Source of the DNA: Phlebiopsis flavidoalba
Taxonomy: Eukaryota > Basidiomycota > Agaricomycetes > Polyporales > Phanerochaetaceae
DNA: 64,000 nt
Assembly (NCBI GenBank): GCA_035772785.1
Contig: JAOCPU010000015.1
Span: forward strand, 124,001-188,000
Reading direction: 5' to 3'
The notes under the pieces are model-generated. The model was given only the letters and a program-made list of their open reading frames with translations, was not told the DNA's origin and made no database searches. The first letter of the stretch is position 1, and each line of letters starts with the position of its first letter. This document shows, piece after piece, positions 53,918 to 64,000 of this stretch. The position numbers and the translations under genes are program-made.

Positions 53918-56900
53918 TCATATCCGCTCGTACATACAGATGTAGGCTTTGGCCTTGCAGCACCTCTTCTAGTGTGTAAGTAAGCCGCACAAACGGTGTC
54001 GCTGATATAGGCCCATCGACGGGGCTGCCTTGTCAGAGCTTGGCTGAGGTGTTGGCCTGTGCAGAGTCAGCGGCGACGTCGGCGGCGGCAGGCTTGGACT
54101 CGGCGTTCGGGCGAGAGGGAGGGAGCGCTGTGTATGCGACGTAGTGTCCCACCAAGCTAAACATCATCAGTGGATGCCGTATTACGCCAGAAAAATGCAG
54201 CCTCACCATGTTCCCTATGTGAACAACGACGGCATACAACCGGTACGTATACCGCTCATCACTCGGCTTCGGCTTTCCGTTGCTTACTCCCCAGCCCGAA
54301 TTCCTCCTTGTGTGGGGCAAGGAAAGGGGCAAGGTCGAGGAATTCGGGGAAGGCCACGAAATCGTCCAGCTTCTTGAACCCGCTCGAGAACGCCATCGCG
54401 TACGGGTTCGACTTGGACACCTGCTGGAAGCGCTTGAGGTGAACGACGAGGATGGGTGGGGGTACCGCAATGAGATAGCGCTTGAACGTCCGGCGCATGA
54501 TGACCTGCTGGGATTTGGGAACCTTGCGCTCTTTCGCTGGTTGGGTAGAATCGCGACGCGTGGGTTGGGGCGCTTCGAGGGAGGTGCGGCGAGAGCCGGA
54601 GGGTGACAGGGCAGTGGAGGCGGCGGAAGACGCGTCTGAGAGACCCGATTCATCGCCCGAACTACTACTTGAATCGTAGCCGTCGTCGGAGCTGACATCG
54701 CTGTCGTCTCTGCCTTGTTTGGATGATCTACGTTTCTTTCGTTTGAGGCGGCACTAGAGAATTATGCGACGAGGCGGGCGCCGTTGGTGACGGGTACCGA
54801 TGTGGAGTTTACTGTGGCAGGCGCAGGGGTCGGCGAGTCTGGTTCGGTGACGGAAATGATGGAGGGTATGGGCAGTCCGCCGTATGACTCTATAGGGGGG
54901 TCCGGGGTTCTAGGGGGAGGCTGGTGCAGGTAGAAGGGTCGTAGTTGGAACAGGTTTAGGGTTTGGCGGGGAAGACTGGATAGTTGTAGGTGCGGAAGAT
55001 ATTGTGAAGCCGTATCGTGGAGGAAGATTGATGAGGAAGCGGCACTTCCGGAGATGAAAGTCGTAGAGACGGGCGAAACACGTCCTTGCGTCTCCGGGGA
55101 TGAGTCTCGCGTGCGCCGTCGACTCATCTGCGCAACCAGGACTTCAGCATCAGGTACGATGACAGCACTCTCCGCGCTGTCTTCGCTATCGTCCTTTTCA
55201 TCCTCCTCTTCGCCTGTTCGCCGAGGTTTGTAGGTCCCGTTCGCAATCTTCCAGCACCTATGGCAGCCGACCATATTTTCCGCCATCAAGCACCTCGACA
55301 GCTGTGAAGAGCCGGAGACATTCTTCTATGCCGGGCATATGTCCTAGTTTTGCAAGGAGGGCTTGAGCCGGTCATGACGGGAGACGAGGGTGCTGAGAGC
55401 CGTTCTGGCTACCTACCACCGGCTGATGGCTTGCTGAAGCATCGAGAAGGTGCTAGGCCAGCAGTGTGAACATCGGCTAGGAGTCGTCGAAGATACGCTG
55501 TCTCCTGGCGAGTCGGTTTCGGTGGTCTGCTAGGTTTAGGTTTTTAGTTGATTTCTCATTGGTCGATGTGGCAGACTGTCGTCTTGAGAAGTTGGGCAAG
55601 GAAGCCGTGGCGTTCAAAGGTGGTGTAGATAGAGGGGGGATGTAATCGGGAGGGAGTGATGGCTCGCTTCTTGTAGCGTCAGAGAAGTCCGTCAAGTCAG
55701 ACGAATTCTCAACCTGAGAGGCGGAAAGACGTGCGGCCGAAACTGGTGAGGGCCGCTCCTCGCTGGGCGCACGAGACGCGTCCGAGTCTTTCGAGTTCCA
55801 GCTCTTCCAACCTCGCTCCTTTGAACGACTCATGCGCTTGTCTTTCTTGGTCATTAATATCCCCATAGACATGCTGATTCGACGACCAAGCTTTCCCCAA
55901 GCGTCCTTTTCCTTCTTGGACTCAGAATCGCTCTTGTCTTTGCGGACAGCCGTGTCAGAAAAAGCGACGTGTGTGGGGGTCCGAGCGATTCGTTCAGGTT
56001 CTGTCTCAGCGTTAGAGGTCGCCGGTGGGGCAACGGGCCCGGCATTCGTGTCGCCCCCCCCCCCCCCCCCACGGTAGCTTCAGCAGAGGTCTTAGAAGGA
56101 TCATGGTCGTCTTCTTGAGCGTTTGCTTCAGAGACATGATCAAAGCTCCTCCTTCGGTGGTCAACGTTGATTGGTGGCTCTTCCTCGTGTGGCTGAGGGT
56201 CTATACTGCGACGAGCAGGGCTAGCGGGAACAGAAGAGGCTCGGTGACCAGACTGGGAGTCGGAATCCTTCGGCTTCAGCTTGAGCTTCTTCGCGAGATG
56301 CTTGAAGCGGTCTCGTTTGCGCGACTTGACATAGTCTTCGGGCTTGATGCTCAAGCTAAGGTCATTAAAGTCTTCATACGTGACCGAGACTTTCTTGCAC
56401 GTATCACATACGAGAATGCTCGCAAGCTTCCCACCGAAGAGCATGTCGACGAAGGATTCGAGCTTTGGTTCACTGGAGGGGCGAGAAACGGAGTCGGTTG
56501 TGGCATCCGGCTGGGAATTCGAGCCCTGTGGGTCTTGGGTCGATCCCCGAGTCCGACGCCGTTTGGGTGGAGGTGGCTGGCGGATCTTCATAATCTGTAA
56601 CCAAGACATATGTTCATATATATACGAGACAGTGATTTAAGATGACATACATCTAATTCTTCCATCCGCATTGCATCTAGCATATGTCGAAGGAATTCAT
56701 GCGCGTCCTGCTGTCGGAAGTCGAGATACTGGTCGTACTTCCGACCGATAGTTGTCAGCAAGTCCCTGAGAATGGGTTCGTAAGAGCCAAGTGAATGTGT
56801 GGATGTGCGTACTTCGGACTCATGCTTTCTCGTCTATGACTCTGCTGGATACCCAGGCCCTCTGCATAGTGGCAAGGAACACGTCTCCGAGTGGCATTCC

Positions 56901-57237
56901 TTGCACCCATTCTTGTTTATATTGGCCAGCCAAGTTATGCCCATTTGTGAGTGCTGGGGACCTGTATGGTGCGATACCTGCAGCGACTGCGGGCAGGTCG
57001 TCGAAGTCGACCAATGAATGCAGCAGGGGTGTAGCGATCAACTAGACTGTCGTTACAAGATGTCCTTGAGTAATGTATAAACCTGACGTACCCCCTGCAG
57101 CGTCGAGTTCATGAAGCAAGTATTCCCATGGTTGATGAGTATCCCGGTGGTAGATTAGCGTCCCGCTCTTCTTCCTCCCTGCGCTTGCGTTCCCAATAAA
57201 GTTCCTGGGGTGTAGGCTGCTTCTTGTGTCTCAGCAT
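53918..57237 (-). CDS. Ubiquitin-specific protease (USP16/UBP type)
   Basis: Cysteine protease that removes ubiquitin. Start at 57237 gives MLRHKKQPTPQELYWERKRR. The Cys box is HGNTCFMNSTLQG (catalytic Cys codon 57116-57118). Further on are TTIGRKYDQYLDFRQQDAHE and FLRHMLDAMRMEEL, then FGGKLASILVCDTCKKVSVT and YEDFNDLSLSIKPEDYV. A long disordered insert with an acidic/Ser-rich character and a poly-Gly run (C17 tract, 56054-56070) follows, and then GCHRCWKIANG. The C-terminal lobe has RYLIAVPPPILVVHLKRFQQ, YRLYAVVVHIGN and GHYVAYTA (catalytic His codon 54144-54146). The last residues, after frame repair, are EVLKAKAYICMYERI with stop TGA at 53918-53920. The two CxxC pairs fit the USP zinc site. 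An earlier in-frame Met exists at 57387. Confidence 0.9.
56054..56070. repeat. C17 tract coding for poly-glycine in the deubiquitinase
   Basis: On the coding strand G17 follows ACC GT and encodes five Gly. With this length the frame runs into ATRM, while one base more or two fewer leads into DTNAGPVAPPA, which fits the rest of the gene. Confidence 0.9.
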
Positions 57238-57387
57238 GCTGAGTGGTCTGGTAAGGTCGAAATCTAAGGTATAGGTGGAATGAGAACGGCTTGTAGATGT
57301 AAAGACAGACCCGAATAATAGATAGAGAGTAGAGGGTGGATGGAGGATCGCAATAAAGCGTCGCAAGTTTGGGGGACGGAGGTTCAC

Positions 57388-58137
57388 AAGCCTCTTATGG
57401 GCGCTAATAGTCCACGTGGGGGAAGCTGCGTCTAATTATTCCGCGGAGACTCGAGATGACCGAGAGCCCGAGATATCTTGTCGACTTACCTTTTACTTTC
57501 CTCTACCTGGACCTTCGCTCTTCAAGCTCTGTGGCTGCAGTATTCCTGATTTAAATCTCCGGGCTCGCAGAGGAAGAGCGTATCTTATACGTGGAGGTGC
57601 AGGGGCGCCGCAGCCCGCAGCTTGCTGCTGGCACTGACTCGGCAAGATAATTTAGGCTTGAAGAAACTCAAAGGACGTGGTTTCACCTTAGATTAAGTGT
57701 TTACTTAGCGAACGAGGATTGGACAAATAAAATTCTTTCTTAAAGCCAGATATTGGTCTCAGACTTTGCAACCATCGTAGAGCCAGTACTTTCGTGGGTG
57801 TCGATGAGAAGATGGTATCGGGCGGGCGTTTGCGCGCACGCATACAGCGGAGGACGCCATATTCAGCGATCTCCCAAGAACGTTGTCTCCGTTATATTAT
57901 CCTCTCTTTCTGCGCACAGCCATCGCTCCCTCCTATTTTTTGGAGCTGAAGGTACAGTCTCCTCACCTCACAATCTTATGATAAACCCCTCTAAATTGGT
58001 CCCTCAAGCACTTTCTGCTCGAAGGCCTCAACAGCGCCGCTACGCACAAAGACCAGCCCGAGTCGCTACTGGGATTTCGGACTCCAGGACTTCTCTATAC
58101 GAAATAGCTTTTTCACTGCGTCTCATTTTTCTCCAAA
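57388..58137. other. Divergent promoter region of the USP and MYND genes
   Basis: No supported gene. It lies between the starts of two divergent genes. A plus-strand frame at 57753-58151 is open but without motif. Confidence 0.5.
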
Positions 58138-60606
58138 ATGCCCGGACCTAGTCGACGCAAGACAAAGGCCAAGAAGTCGTCTACTGGTTTCGGCCGTACG
58201 AGATTTGTTCTGGATGTTGATATTCCAACAGTCATAGACGCATGCGGGACCAAATTCAACGACGCTCACGACTGGAACGCTGTAGCGCACCTCCTATGTG
58301 AAATGTTCAACTTGCCTGGTGAGTTCTGCCCATCTACGGATCGTACCTCGGTGGTAATAGAGACTACACAGATCTGGACACCGAAGTGGTCTCAAGCAGA
58401 AGTCCATAACAATTTCGACGAGATCCGCGTAAACCTGAACGCCGCATATACCAAGTACATTGAGAACGACAAAGTCATAGGCGGTATTGTCGGAATTTGG
58501 GCGAAGATGTCGGCGCAGACTCAATACTTTCGTAACAAAATATTTCAAGGAGGTTCGTCCTACCATCGCTCATCCTAATACATAGGGAACACTTACCAGA
58601 CTTTCCAGGCCTGATGGAAAAGCTCACTTCGCTCCTCGATAGACCAAACACGCGACCCATCGGGTTGCAAGCCCTCTCAAACGTAACTCACCACTGGTGG
58701 AGTTCGGATATTCGCCGCGAGATTGCCAAATCCACCCCGGTTTTGCTCCGCCTCATGGAAGAGTTCCCGGATGACGCGGCTATCAACGAGCAGATTGTCG
58801 TAACCTTGGCGCATGCTATAGGTTCGGTAGTAAACGACGAGGACTCGCCGAAATCAGTCGTTGAAGCAAACACCAGAAAGCTGGACATACCCATGGGTTC
58901 TGGACCTGGTGTACAGGAATATATCAAGAAGCCCGATGCGTCAATGTATATGCTCACGCACGCGCTATCGAGTTCCTCTGCTCCTCCGTTCTCGGATGCC
59001 ACAAAGAAATTCGGATAATGCCTTCTGTCCTGAACTTGCTCGTCTCGCGCTGTTCCGCTCCAACAATCTCTCGTACCCCGGGTCAATGCTCTTGGCGCCA
59101 TCTGTCGTCTCGTCTCGCCCCACGCAGACGAAGACATCCTGCAGCTGGACCCCAACACAATTCAATGAGCGCAATCCAGCGTGGCTACCCACGCATCTAT
59201 CAGACCTTCCTGACTTGAACTACAACCCGATGCAGTGCGATACGTATGACTGCCATTCTCTACAGCCAACGCGACTTGTACGCAAGCGATGATGACTAAT
59301 GGCCCAGCGACAAAGACCTCTACGCACTCGGCAAAGGTCATCGTGTGCCAGATTGCATCACTCCTGCACCGAGTTCCTCCATCGTCGATGGACGGGCTTT
59401 CAAGCATATCAAACGGAAACGCACCGACGGCCAGAGCTCATGGAGATTGCTGGGCTTCCGTTTCAAGATGTGTCCGACCTCGCTGCCCCACTGGGCCTGC
59501 GCCAAAGCACTCCGCAAGACCGGCAACCCCGACTGACCTCGACGCGCCGCCGACCATCCCAATTGGACTGCAAGTTACCTTGTGATGCTAGCCCGAAAAG
59601 TGCCGACGCGAGGTCCACGCTCGCAACAACGCGCGACCGAGGCTTAGCCCACAGGTCGCATACTCTTTACTACATCGCGGGCTGCAGGTGACCGTGGACA
59701 TGGCCCGGTCGGGCCTTCGTGCGGGCCAAGAAAGCGGAATCAAGGCGAAGAAGATTACACCATTTGTGCGCCACTACCGCCCTCTGGCGGGCCACGGACC
59801 AAGCCGGGCAGCTCGGACTGGACAGGCTTTCAGCCTCGCCACCCTGGAAGACGCTCAGTATGAGGAGGGAGTCGCGTTCTTGTTTGTCCGCGCTGCCTAG
59901 GATGCGAAGACCTTCGTGGCGGAAACCCCGTCCGGATAACCGCAACATGCGACTGTGCTGAACTTGGTATATTCTGCTCTCCCTGACGCATCAATGGCCC
60001 CGACCTCAGTGTCAGCCTCAAAAGCTCGACGTATGTCGCCATGTCATTTACTAGTACCAATATGACCACTGACGAAGCGCATATACCCAGCATGCGATGA
60101 AGTAAGCTCGACACCACAAGAGAGTTCATCAAGTTCTTACGGCTTCCCAGACAGCAAGACACGAACTCCGACTTACGCGAGAGATCATCGTGGAGGCCGC
60201 TACCAACAGGCTGACGCAGAGTGGCACGACTTCATCGCCCACATGGACCGCTCCGGATACGTGTCGCACGAAAGCAAGCGCAGCGCGCGTTCTCGCGATG
60301 AAAGGCAGGGGACAATCTTGCGGAAACGTGCGCCGGAGCAAGGCATACACGTTAGCGGGATGACGATGTTGTTTTTCAACGCCATCATGGCTTGCACCCG
60401 TCTTTGAACTCGTCCACGCTGCAATGCTGCGGTGCTCGTACTGCCACACCCTAGTGCGGCTCTGCGCAATGCTGGGTGCGCTAAACAAGGTTGAGCAATT
60501 TCTAACCTCTGTTCAACTTGGAGCTGAAACAGCACTTGCAGCGTACTGTGATAAGCGCCTGCCAGGAAGTTGACACTGGTCGCGTCAGCATAAAGTGGAC
60601 GACTAG
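58138..60606 (+). CDS. MYND zinc-finger protein with long helical N-terminal region
   Basis: Start at 58138 gives MPGPSRRKTKAKKSSTGFGR and FVLDVDIPTVIDACGTKFND. Helical repeats follow (DRPNTRPIGLQALSNVTHHW, IAKSTPVLLRLMEEFPDDAA, EQIVVTLAHAIGSVVNDED). After many frame breaks I can still read LYALGKG, KKITPFVRHYRPLAGHG and LWRATDQAGQLGLDRL, then AEWHDFIAHMDRSGYVSHES. At the C-terminus MYND cysteines are visible: LRCSYCH at about 60430-60450 and then, after repair, YCDKRCQE..HWSRHK with TAG at 60604-60606. The middle Cys pair is only partly readable. This resembles a basidiomycete family of MYND proteins with an armadillo/TPR-like body. The molecular role is unknown. It is unlike the other MYND gene at 30.6 kb outside the finger. 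Introns lie near 58552-58607 and probably elsewhere. Confidence 0.65.
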
Positions 60607-60792
60607 GGAGCACGCTCAGATGGCCAAGGCTCCTGTGATCGTCTTCAACAAAACGCACTTTTCTTGAAACCCTGCATTGTTGTACCTGTAGCATTAACTG
60701 CTGTATCATTACAATCAACTTTTTCTTCTGTAGACGCAAATCACTATTGTTTGTACAAGTTCATTCTTTGATTGTGTGATTCTGGCCCGGAG

Positions 60793-62297
60793 CTAATTTC
60801 CAGGACCTTTCACAAGGTCCGGTCGTCGCCGCCGCGGCTCGCGAAATGATGCCTCTACCCAGATGGTGCGGCTCCGGGGGACAGGGGCCCATACCACTCT
60901 ATTCACGTCGTGAAGGGCACTCCATGCGCAGCATACACATGCGGTCAACCTTGGAGTGCTGGATTCGTGGGGGCCGCTGCCTTGGGGCGTCGTCCCCAAC
61001 CCCTCCTATGAAGGAAGATGAGAGACAACACGATGACGGGTACATTCTGACGTACTGTTAGCTCCATATGAATGATGGTACCAGAAAAAGAAACACATCT
61101 CCGCCTGTGCTCAGCGATCGGTTCGCATCCATCTCCAAAATTGCGTTGGCCGTCTTTCTGACTTCGCATACGGAGGTCCGTTTCGTCCAGGTGATAGAAT
61201 ACACACTTCGATCATGGCCTTTTCGCCGGGTACAGAGATACACTCGAACTTGAGCTCGCCTTGCAACAGGCAGCCGTCGCCATATCCGGATCGTGTTTGT
61301 CGTCGGATTTCCCGATGCCAAATATTGACCGTTCTCTTCAGGCTCCCATGCGAAGCGTCCAGACTGTCGATCCGTGTCCGTGTAGTGTCGTCGGGCAGAA
61401 CCAGGTCGTCTGAGGGGTCGTCTACGTAAAGCTTTTATGGTGTCGTCATAGGACGCTGATGCGAGGATCTGTGCTAGTGAGGAGTCAGTTGTGCCAACAG
61501 GAGAGGGGTGGTAGCTGGCTGGACCCTCTCCTTTGGATCCAAGGAAGCGACACCACTTCCACGGGTACAAACCACAAACACATTCATAGCGGTATATTGT
61601 GATCCTGACTATGTTCCATCAGGACACCCATGCATTCGAAGTTCGGCATCGGGTTGGGGGATGAACTAGAGACGGATCAACAATCAACATACAGGGCTTG
61701 ATGTACGACACATATACTCACCTTCTCCAGATCCAAACCGTCTTGTCGCGACTACAGCTCGCGAGAAGTGTTCCCGAGTACTCGAGTACGCGAATGCTCT
61801 TGCACTGCCGTCTCGTGTCCCTACCCAGAAGACTCATACATTCCCACTCTCCTTTTCGATCGGTCCATCCTCATAGACGCTCCTCCTTACCTCCTGCTCC
61901 CCATATCCCATGTTCGCAGTCGAGGAACCTGTGGCAAGAGTTTTGCCTGAGGGCGACCATGCGATCGTGCGAACGGTTTTCGTGTGTCCAGTCGGGATAG
62001 TGGTGTTGTGAGCAAACTTGACGGGAGTAGGGTTCGTCTGATTTCTGTTGGATGGGGGGGTTGACGAAGATTATAACTGTAGAGCCTGACGGTCTTGTCG
62101 GCGGAACAAACGTCCAATATTGGCCTTGTAGGTTTCCAGGCGATGTGGCCATGCCCTTTCGCTTATCGGGTCGTGACCTGAGAGACGAGTGTGGATATAA
62201 AAGTTATCAGCACAGGGACGGTGTTTAATTACCTGTGAGGGTTGTTATGAGCTCTCTATTTTTGCAGGGGGTGCAAGGGTATTCCGTGCTCATCCAT
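60793..62297 (-). CDS. CIA1: Cytosolic iron-sulfur assembly WD40 protein Cia1
   Basis: WD40 scaffold of the cytosolic targeting complex that delivers Fe-S clusters to apoproteins. Start at 62297 gives MDEHGIPLHPLQ and, after a slip, NRELITTLTG. An intron follows, then the first blades: HIAWKPTRPILDVCSADKTV with RLYSYN, GHTKTVRTIAWSPSGKTLAT, and after a break TREHFSRAVVATR and VYSITWTK. Further blades are ILASASYDDTIK, FAWEPEENGQYLAS and KFECISVPGE. Near 60950-60830 the last blade has HDVNRVVWAP. The stop is at 60793-60795. The order fits CIAO1/Cia1 rather than a general WD40 protein, especially the ILAS-SYDDTIK and HDVNRVVW segments. Several frame breaks are present. It is convergent with the MYND gene. 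Confidence 0.75.
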
Positions 62298-62605
62298 TTT
62301 TGGTCTTGAAACGACGCGAAGGAAGAGAGAAAGGGAGCTTGAATGTTTGTGACCGTGGGGGGACTCTAACTCGGGCTCACGCTAAGGCACCTCATTCCAG
62401 GTCGGTGATTGCCGAAGGCTCTTTGTGGCGCAGATTTAAAATCGCAACATTTTGATGGTGTCCAGTCACGGGAGAATAAGACTTATGGAGATTTCTTTTA
62501 GTACGTATTTGTTTTTAGAAGACACCCAATGTACCGGGGCGTGACGAAACTAACTCAGAATCGGAGTGTAATCGAACTTCACCGTGAGGTAGATACGCCA
62601 TAGGG
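62298..62605. other. Short gap between Cia1 and FunK1 copy 4
   Basis: Promoter side of Cia1 and 3' side of the kinase. Nothing recognisable. Confidence 0.5.
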
Positions 62606-64000
62606 TCATATGTAAATCTCCTGTGTTGCGAAGCTGATCGTAAGTCTTGTCATTCCAGTACTATCGCGAGAATCTAGGTGAGTGGTCGTTTTCTCATCCA
62701 GTAGGGCAGAATTGAACAGGTCCAAGGATTTCTTCATGATTATCCAGGGGAACGTTTTCCACCTTGACGAGCAATTGTCACGTCTTCCAATGTGCGGCCC
62801 TGCTTGCGAAAATTGTCTTTTGGAACTTCCGTCTTGGTGGACGCCACTGTCTTGTATTGCACGAGGTCTATCGGAGGGGGGGGGGAGAGTTGTCGTAATG
62901 GTCTCTTCAAGGCAAAAGCCAAATGCCTCTGACGACCATAAAGTGTCCAGGAGGAGATTGAGTTGGCTTTCATCCTTATGGGAGGAGTTTCGGTAAGTAT
63001 GGCGAGAGAAGCTTCCTTCTTTTCCCTCACGGTAGGCAAGTTTCTGTAGTGCTCGTTTTCGAGTTTGAAGAATTTGCACCTCAGCGCCCCAAGATCTCAT
63101 GTGTTTCCTGCTAGTCTTCCCTACTGCGCGTCGAGCATCCGATGTCATCAAAGCGTTGAGCCGACGAGAGGAAGAGGTTTGCCTGTTCCCATTGCAAAAT
63201 GCGCAATACACGATGAACATAGATTGAACGACTCGAGATCGTCCGCGATTTCCTTCGGCTTTTTCGGGTATTGCGAGAAAGGTCGATGTAACACATCATG
63301 TTCCCTATACCACGCGCTCTGTTAGAAAGGCAGAAGAAGTTAAGATCAAGGCTTGAAGACTCACAGTGACGCCATCATCCAAGTGTGGCGGTTGGTCGAC
63401 AAGGTTCTTCTTATGTACTACACAAGTTCCCAGTCGACCAAAGTCTGTCCGGAACTGCCTATCCATCAAGATTTTCGACATGGATTCTCGACAGAATGAG
63501 ATGTTCGCAGTGCTGATATCACGATGGAGAATCCCCTTTCCCCATGCTTGCTGATGACCTTTCAAAAATCACTTTCAATTAAGTATAAGAGCTAGTATTC
63601 GATAACACGGGGGAACGGCTACTAAGAGCGCATTGGGTGACAGCGGTGATGAGCTGCGGGAGAGCACTCGTAGGACTCAATGGGCGGCAAACTTCCTTCA
63701 ACACAATCCTTGGATGAAGCGCTCTGCCCAGGAGCCACCCTCTTCGTATAGAAGGTCGCCGCGACATAGTCTTGTGGATGCCATGCGTCCTGGGAGCGAC
63801 ATCGCCGCCCGCTTAAGGCCGTGGCGACGTGTTCGACGCCGTTTCCCGCAGCCGCAGGTACGTCTCCAACTTACGGTGTATCCCTCCCGTCCGCGCAGGG
63901 CACGCCAATGTTCCTTCCATGAACGTCATCATTGTCGTCTCCGAGGGAGTAGCATACCCAAGCCTTCGCTGCAGACGGTCCGTTCCGCTGAATAGTCCGT
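62606..64000 (-). CDS. FunK1-type protein kinase, copy 4, 5' end beyond the window
   Basis: The minus strand enters at the right edge inside the N-lobe. FunK1 landmarks in order are: SGGDVAP near 63800, PRIVLKEVCRPL at about 63700, GKGILHRDISTANISF (HRDIS codons 63512-63526, Asn present), VDWEL about 60 bases downstream of the loop region, and KEIADDLESF at 63226-63252. These need frame changes to be joined. The C-terminal part runs as one open frame from 63220 to the stop at 62606 (for example DGSSKRQFSQAGPHIG and LDLFNSALLDEKTTTHLDSR). It contains a poly-Pro stretch encoded by the G10 run at 62876-62885. Catalytic His-Arg-Asp, Asn and the DWE acid are all present, so of the copies here this one looks the least damaged together with copy 1. 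Confidence 0.65.
62876..62885. repeat. G10 mononucleotide tract in FunK1 copy 4
   Basis: Encodes a short poly-Pro stretch on the minus strand. Confidence 0.9.

Noticed and set aside
1..64000. Repeat-induced point mutation as cause of the broken genes
   Set aside because: The breaks are insertions and deletions, not C-to-T changes, and they hit single-copy housekeeping genes.
1..64000. CRISPR arrays, bacterial operons, phage or plasmid genes
   Set aside because: No regularly spaced repeats and no prokaryotic gene families; all recognised genes are fungal with introns.

Overview
The window looks like nuclear DNA of a filamentous basidiomycete (Agaricomycetes, possibly a polypore-like wood decayer). 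The evidence is many short GT..AG introns of about 50-60 bases, four FunK1-type (fungal-specific) kinase genes plus a fifth relic, F-box proteins of the basidiomycete type, a CBM19-like secreted Ser/Thr-rich protein, a HAM1-like protein and an intron-less nuclear tRNA-Gly(CCC). There are no bacterial, plasmid or phage features. Almost every recognisable gene, including housekeeping enzymes, changes reading frame at single-base insertions or deletions, often in homopolymers. I read this mainly as uncorrected sequence error, so gene limits are given as the span over which homology can be followed rather than one clean ORF.

Layout: 1-7.3 kb holds the 3' part of threonine synthase, a multi-pass membrane protein (-), an F-box gene and an F-box relic, an unknown nuclear-looking gene (-), and a FunK1 relic (-). 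7.3-13.3 kb is a stretch in which I can support no gene. 13.3-18.0 kb has a HAM1-like gene and a homocysteine S-methyltransferase, both on the - strand. 19-22.5 kb has a small Gly/Ala-rich hypothetical gene, tRNA-Gly and cytosolic-type serine hydroxymethyltransferase. 23.2-31.8 kb has a secreted CBM19-like protein, an F-box gene, a GH18 chitinase and a MYND-finger gene, all on the + strand.

32-49 kb is dominated by FunK1 kinases on the - strand. Two of them form a tandem duplication with a period of about 4.0-4.2 kb. The right copy is divergent to a large Mms22/Mus7-like DNA-repair gene (39.7-45.9 kb), and the left copy keeps what looks like a truncated duplicate of that gene's 5' flank. A third FunK1 (46.5-48.4 kb) has lost its catalytic core.

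50-64 kb has a GT1-type glycosyltransferase, histidinol-phosphate aminotransferase, a USP-family deubiquitinase (-), a second MYND protein, the WD40 iron-sulfur assembly factor Cia1 (-), and a fourth FunK1 cut by the right edge.

Functionally, the window mixes amino-acid and one-carbon metabolism (threonine synthase, homocysteine methyltransferase, SHMT, HIS5), ubiquitin and repair functions (F-box, USP, Mms22), extracellular chitin-related proteins, and the FunK1 array. I see no operon-like logic. The most notable structures are the FunK1/Mms22 duplication, the decay states of the FunK1 copies, and long G/C mononucleotide tracts, some inside coding sequence.
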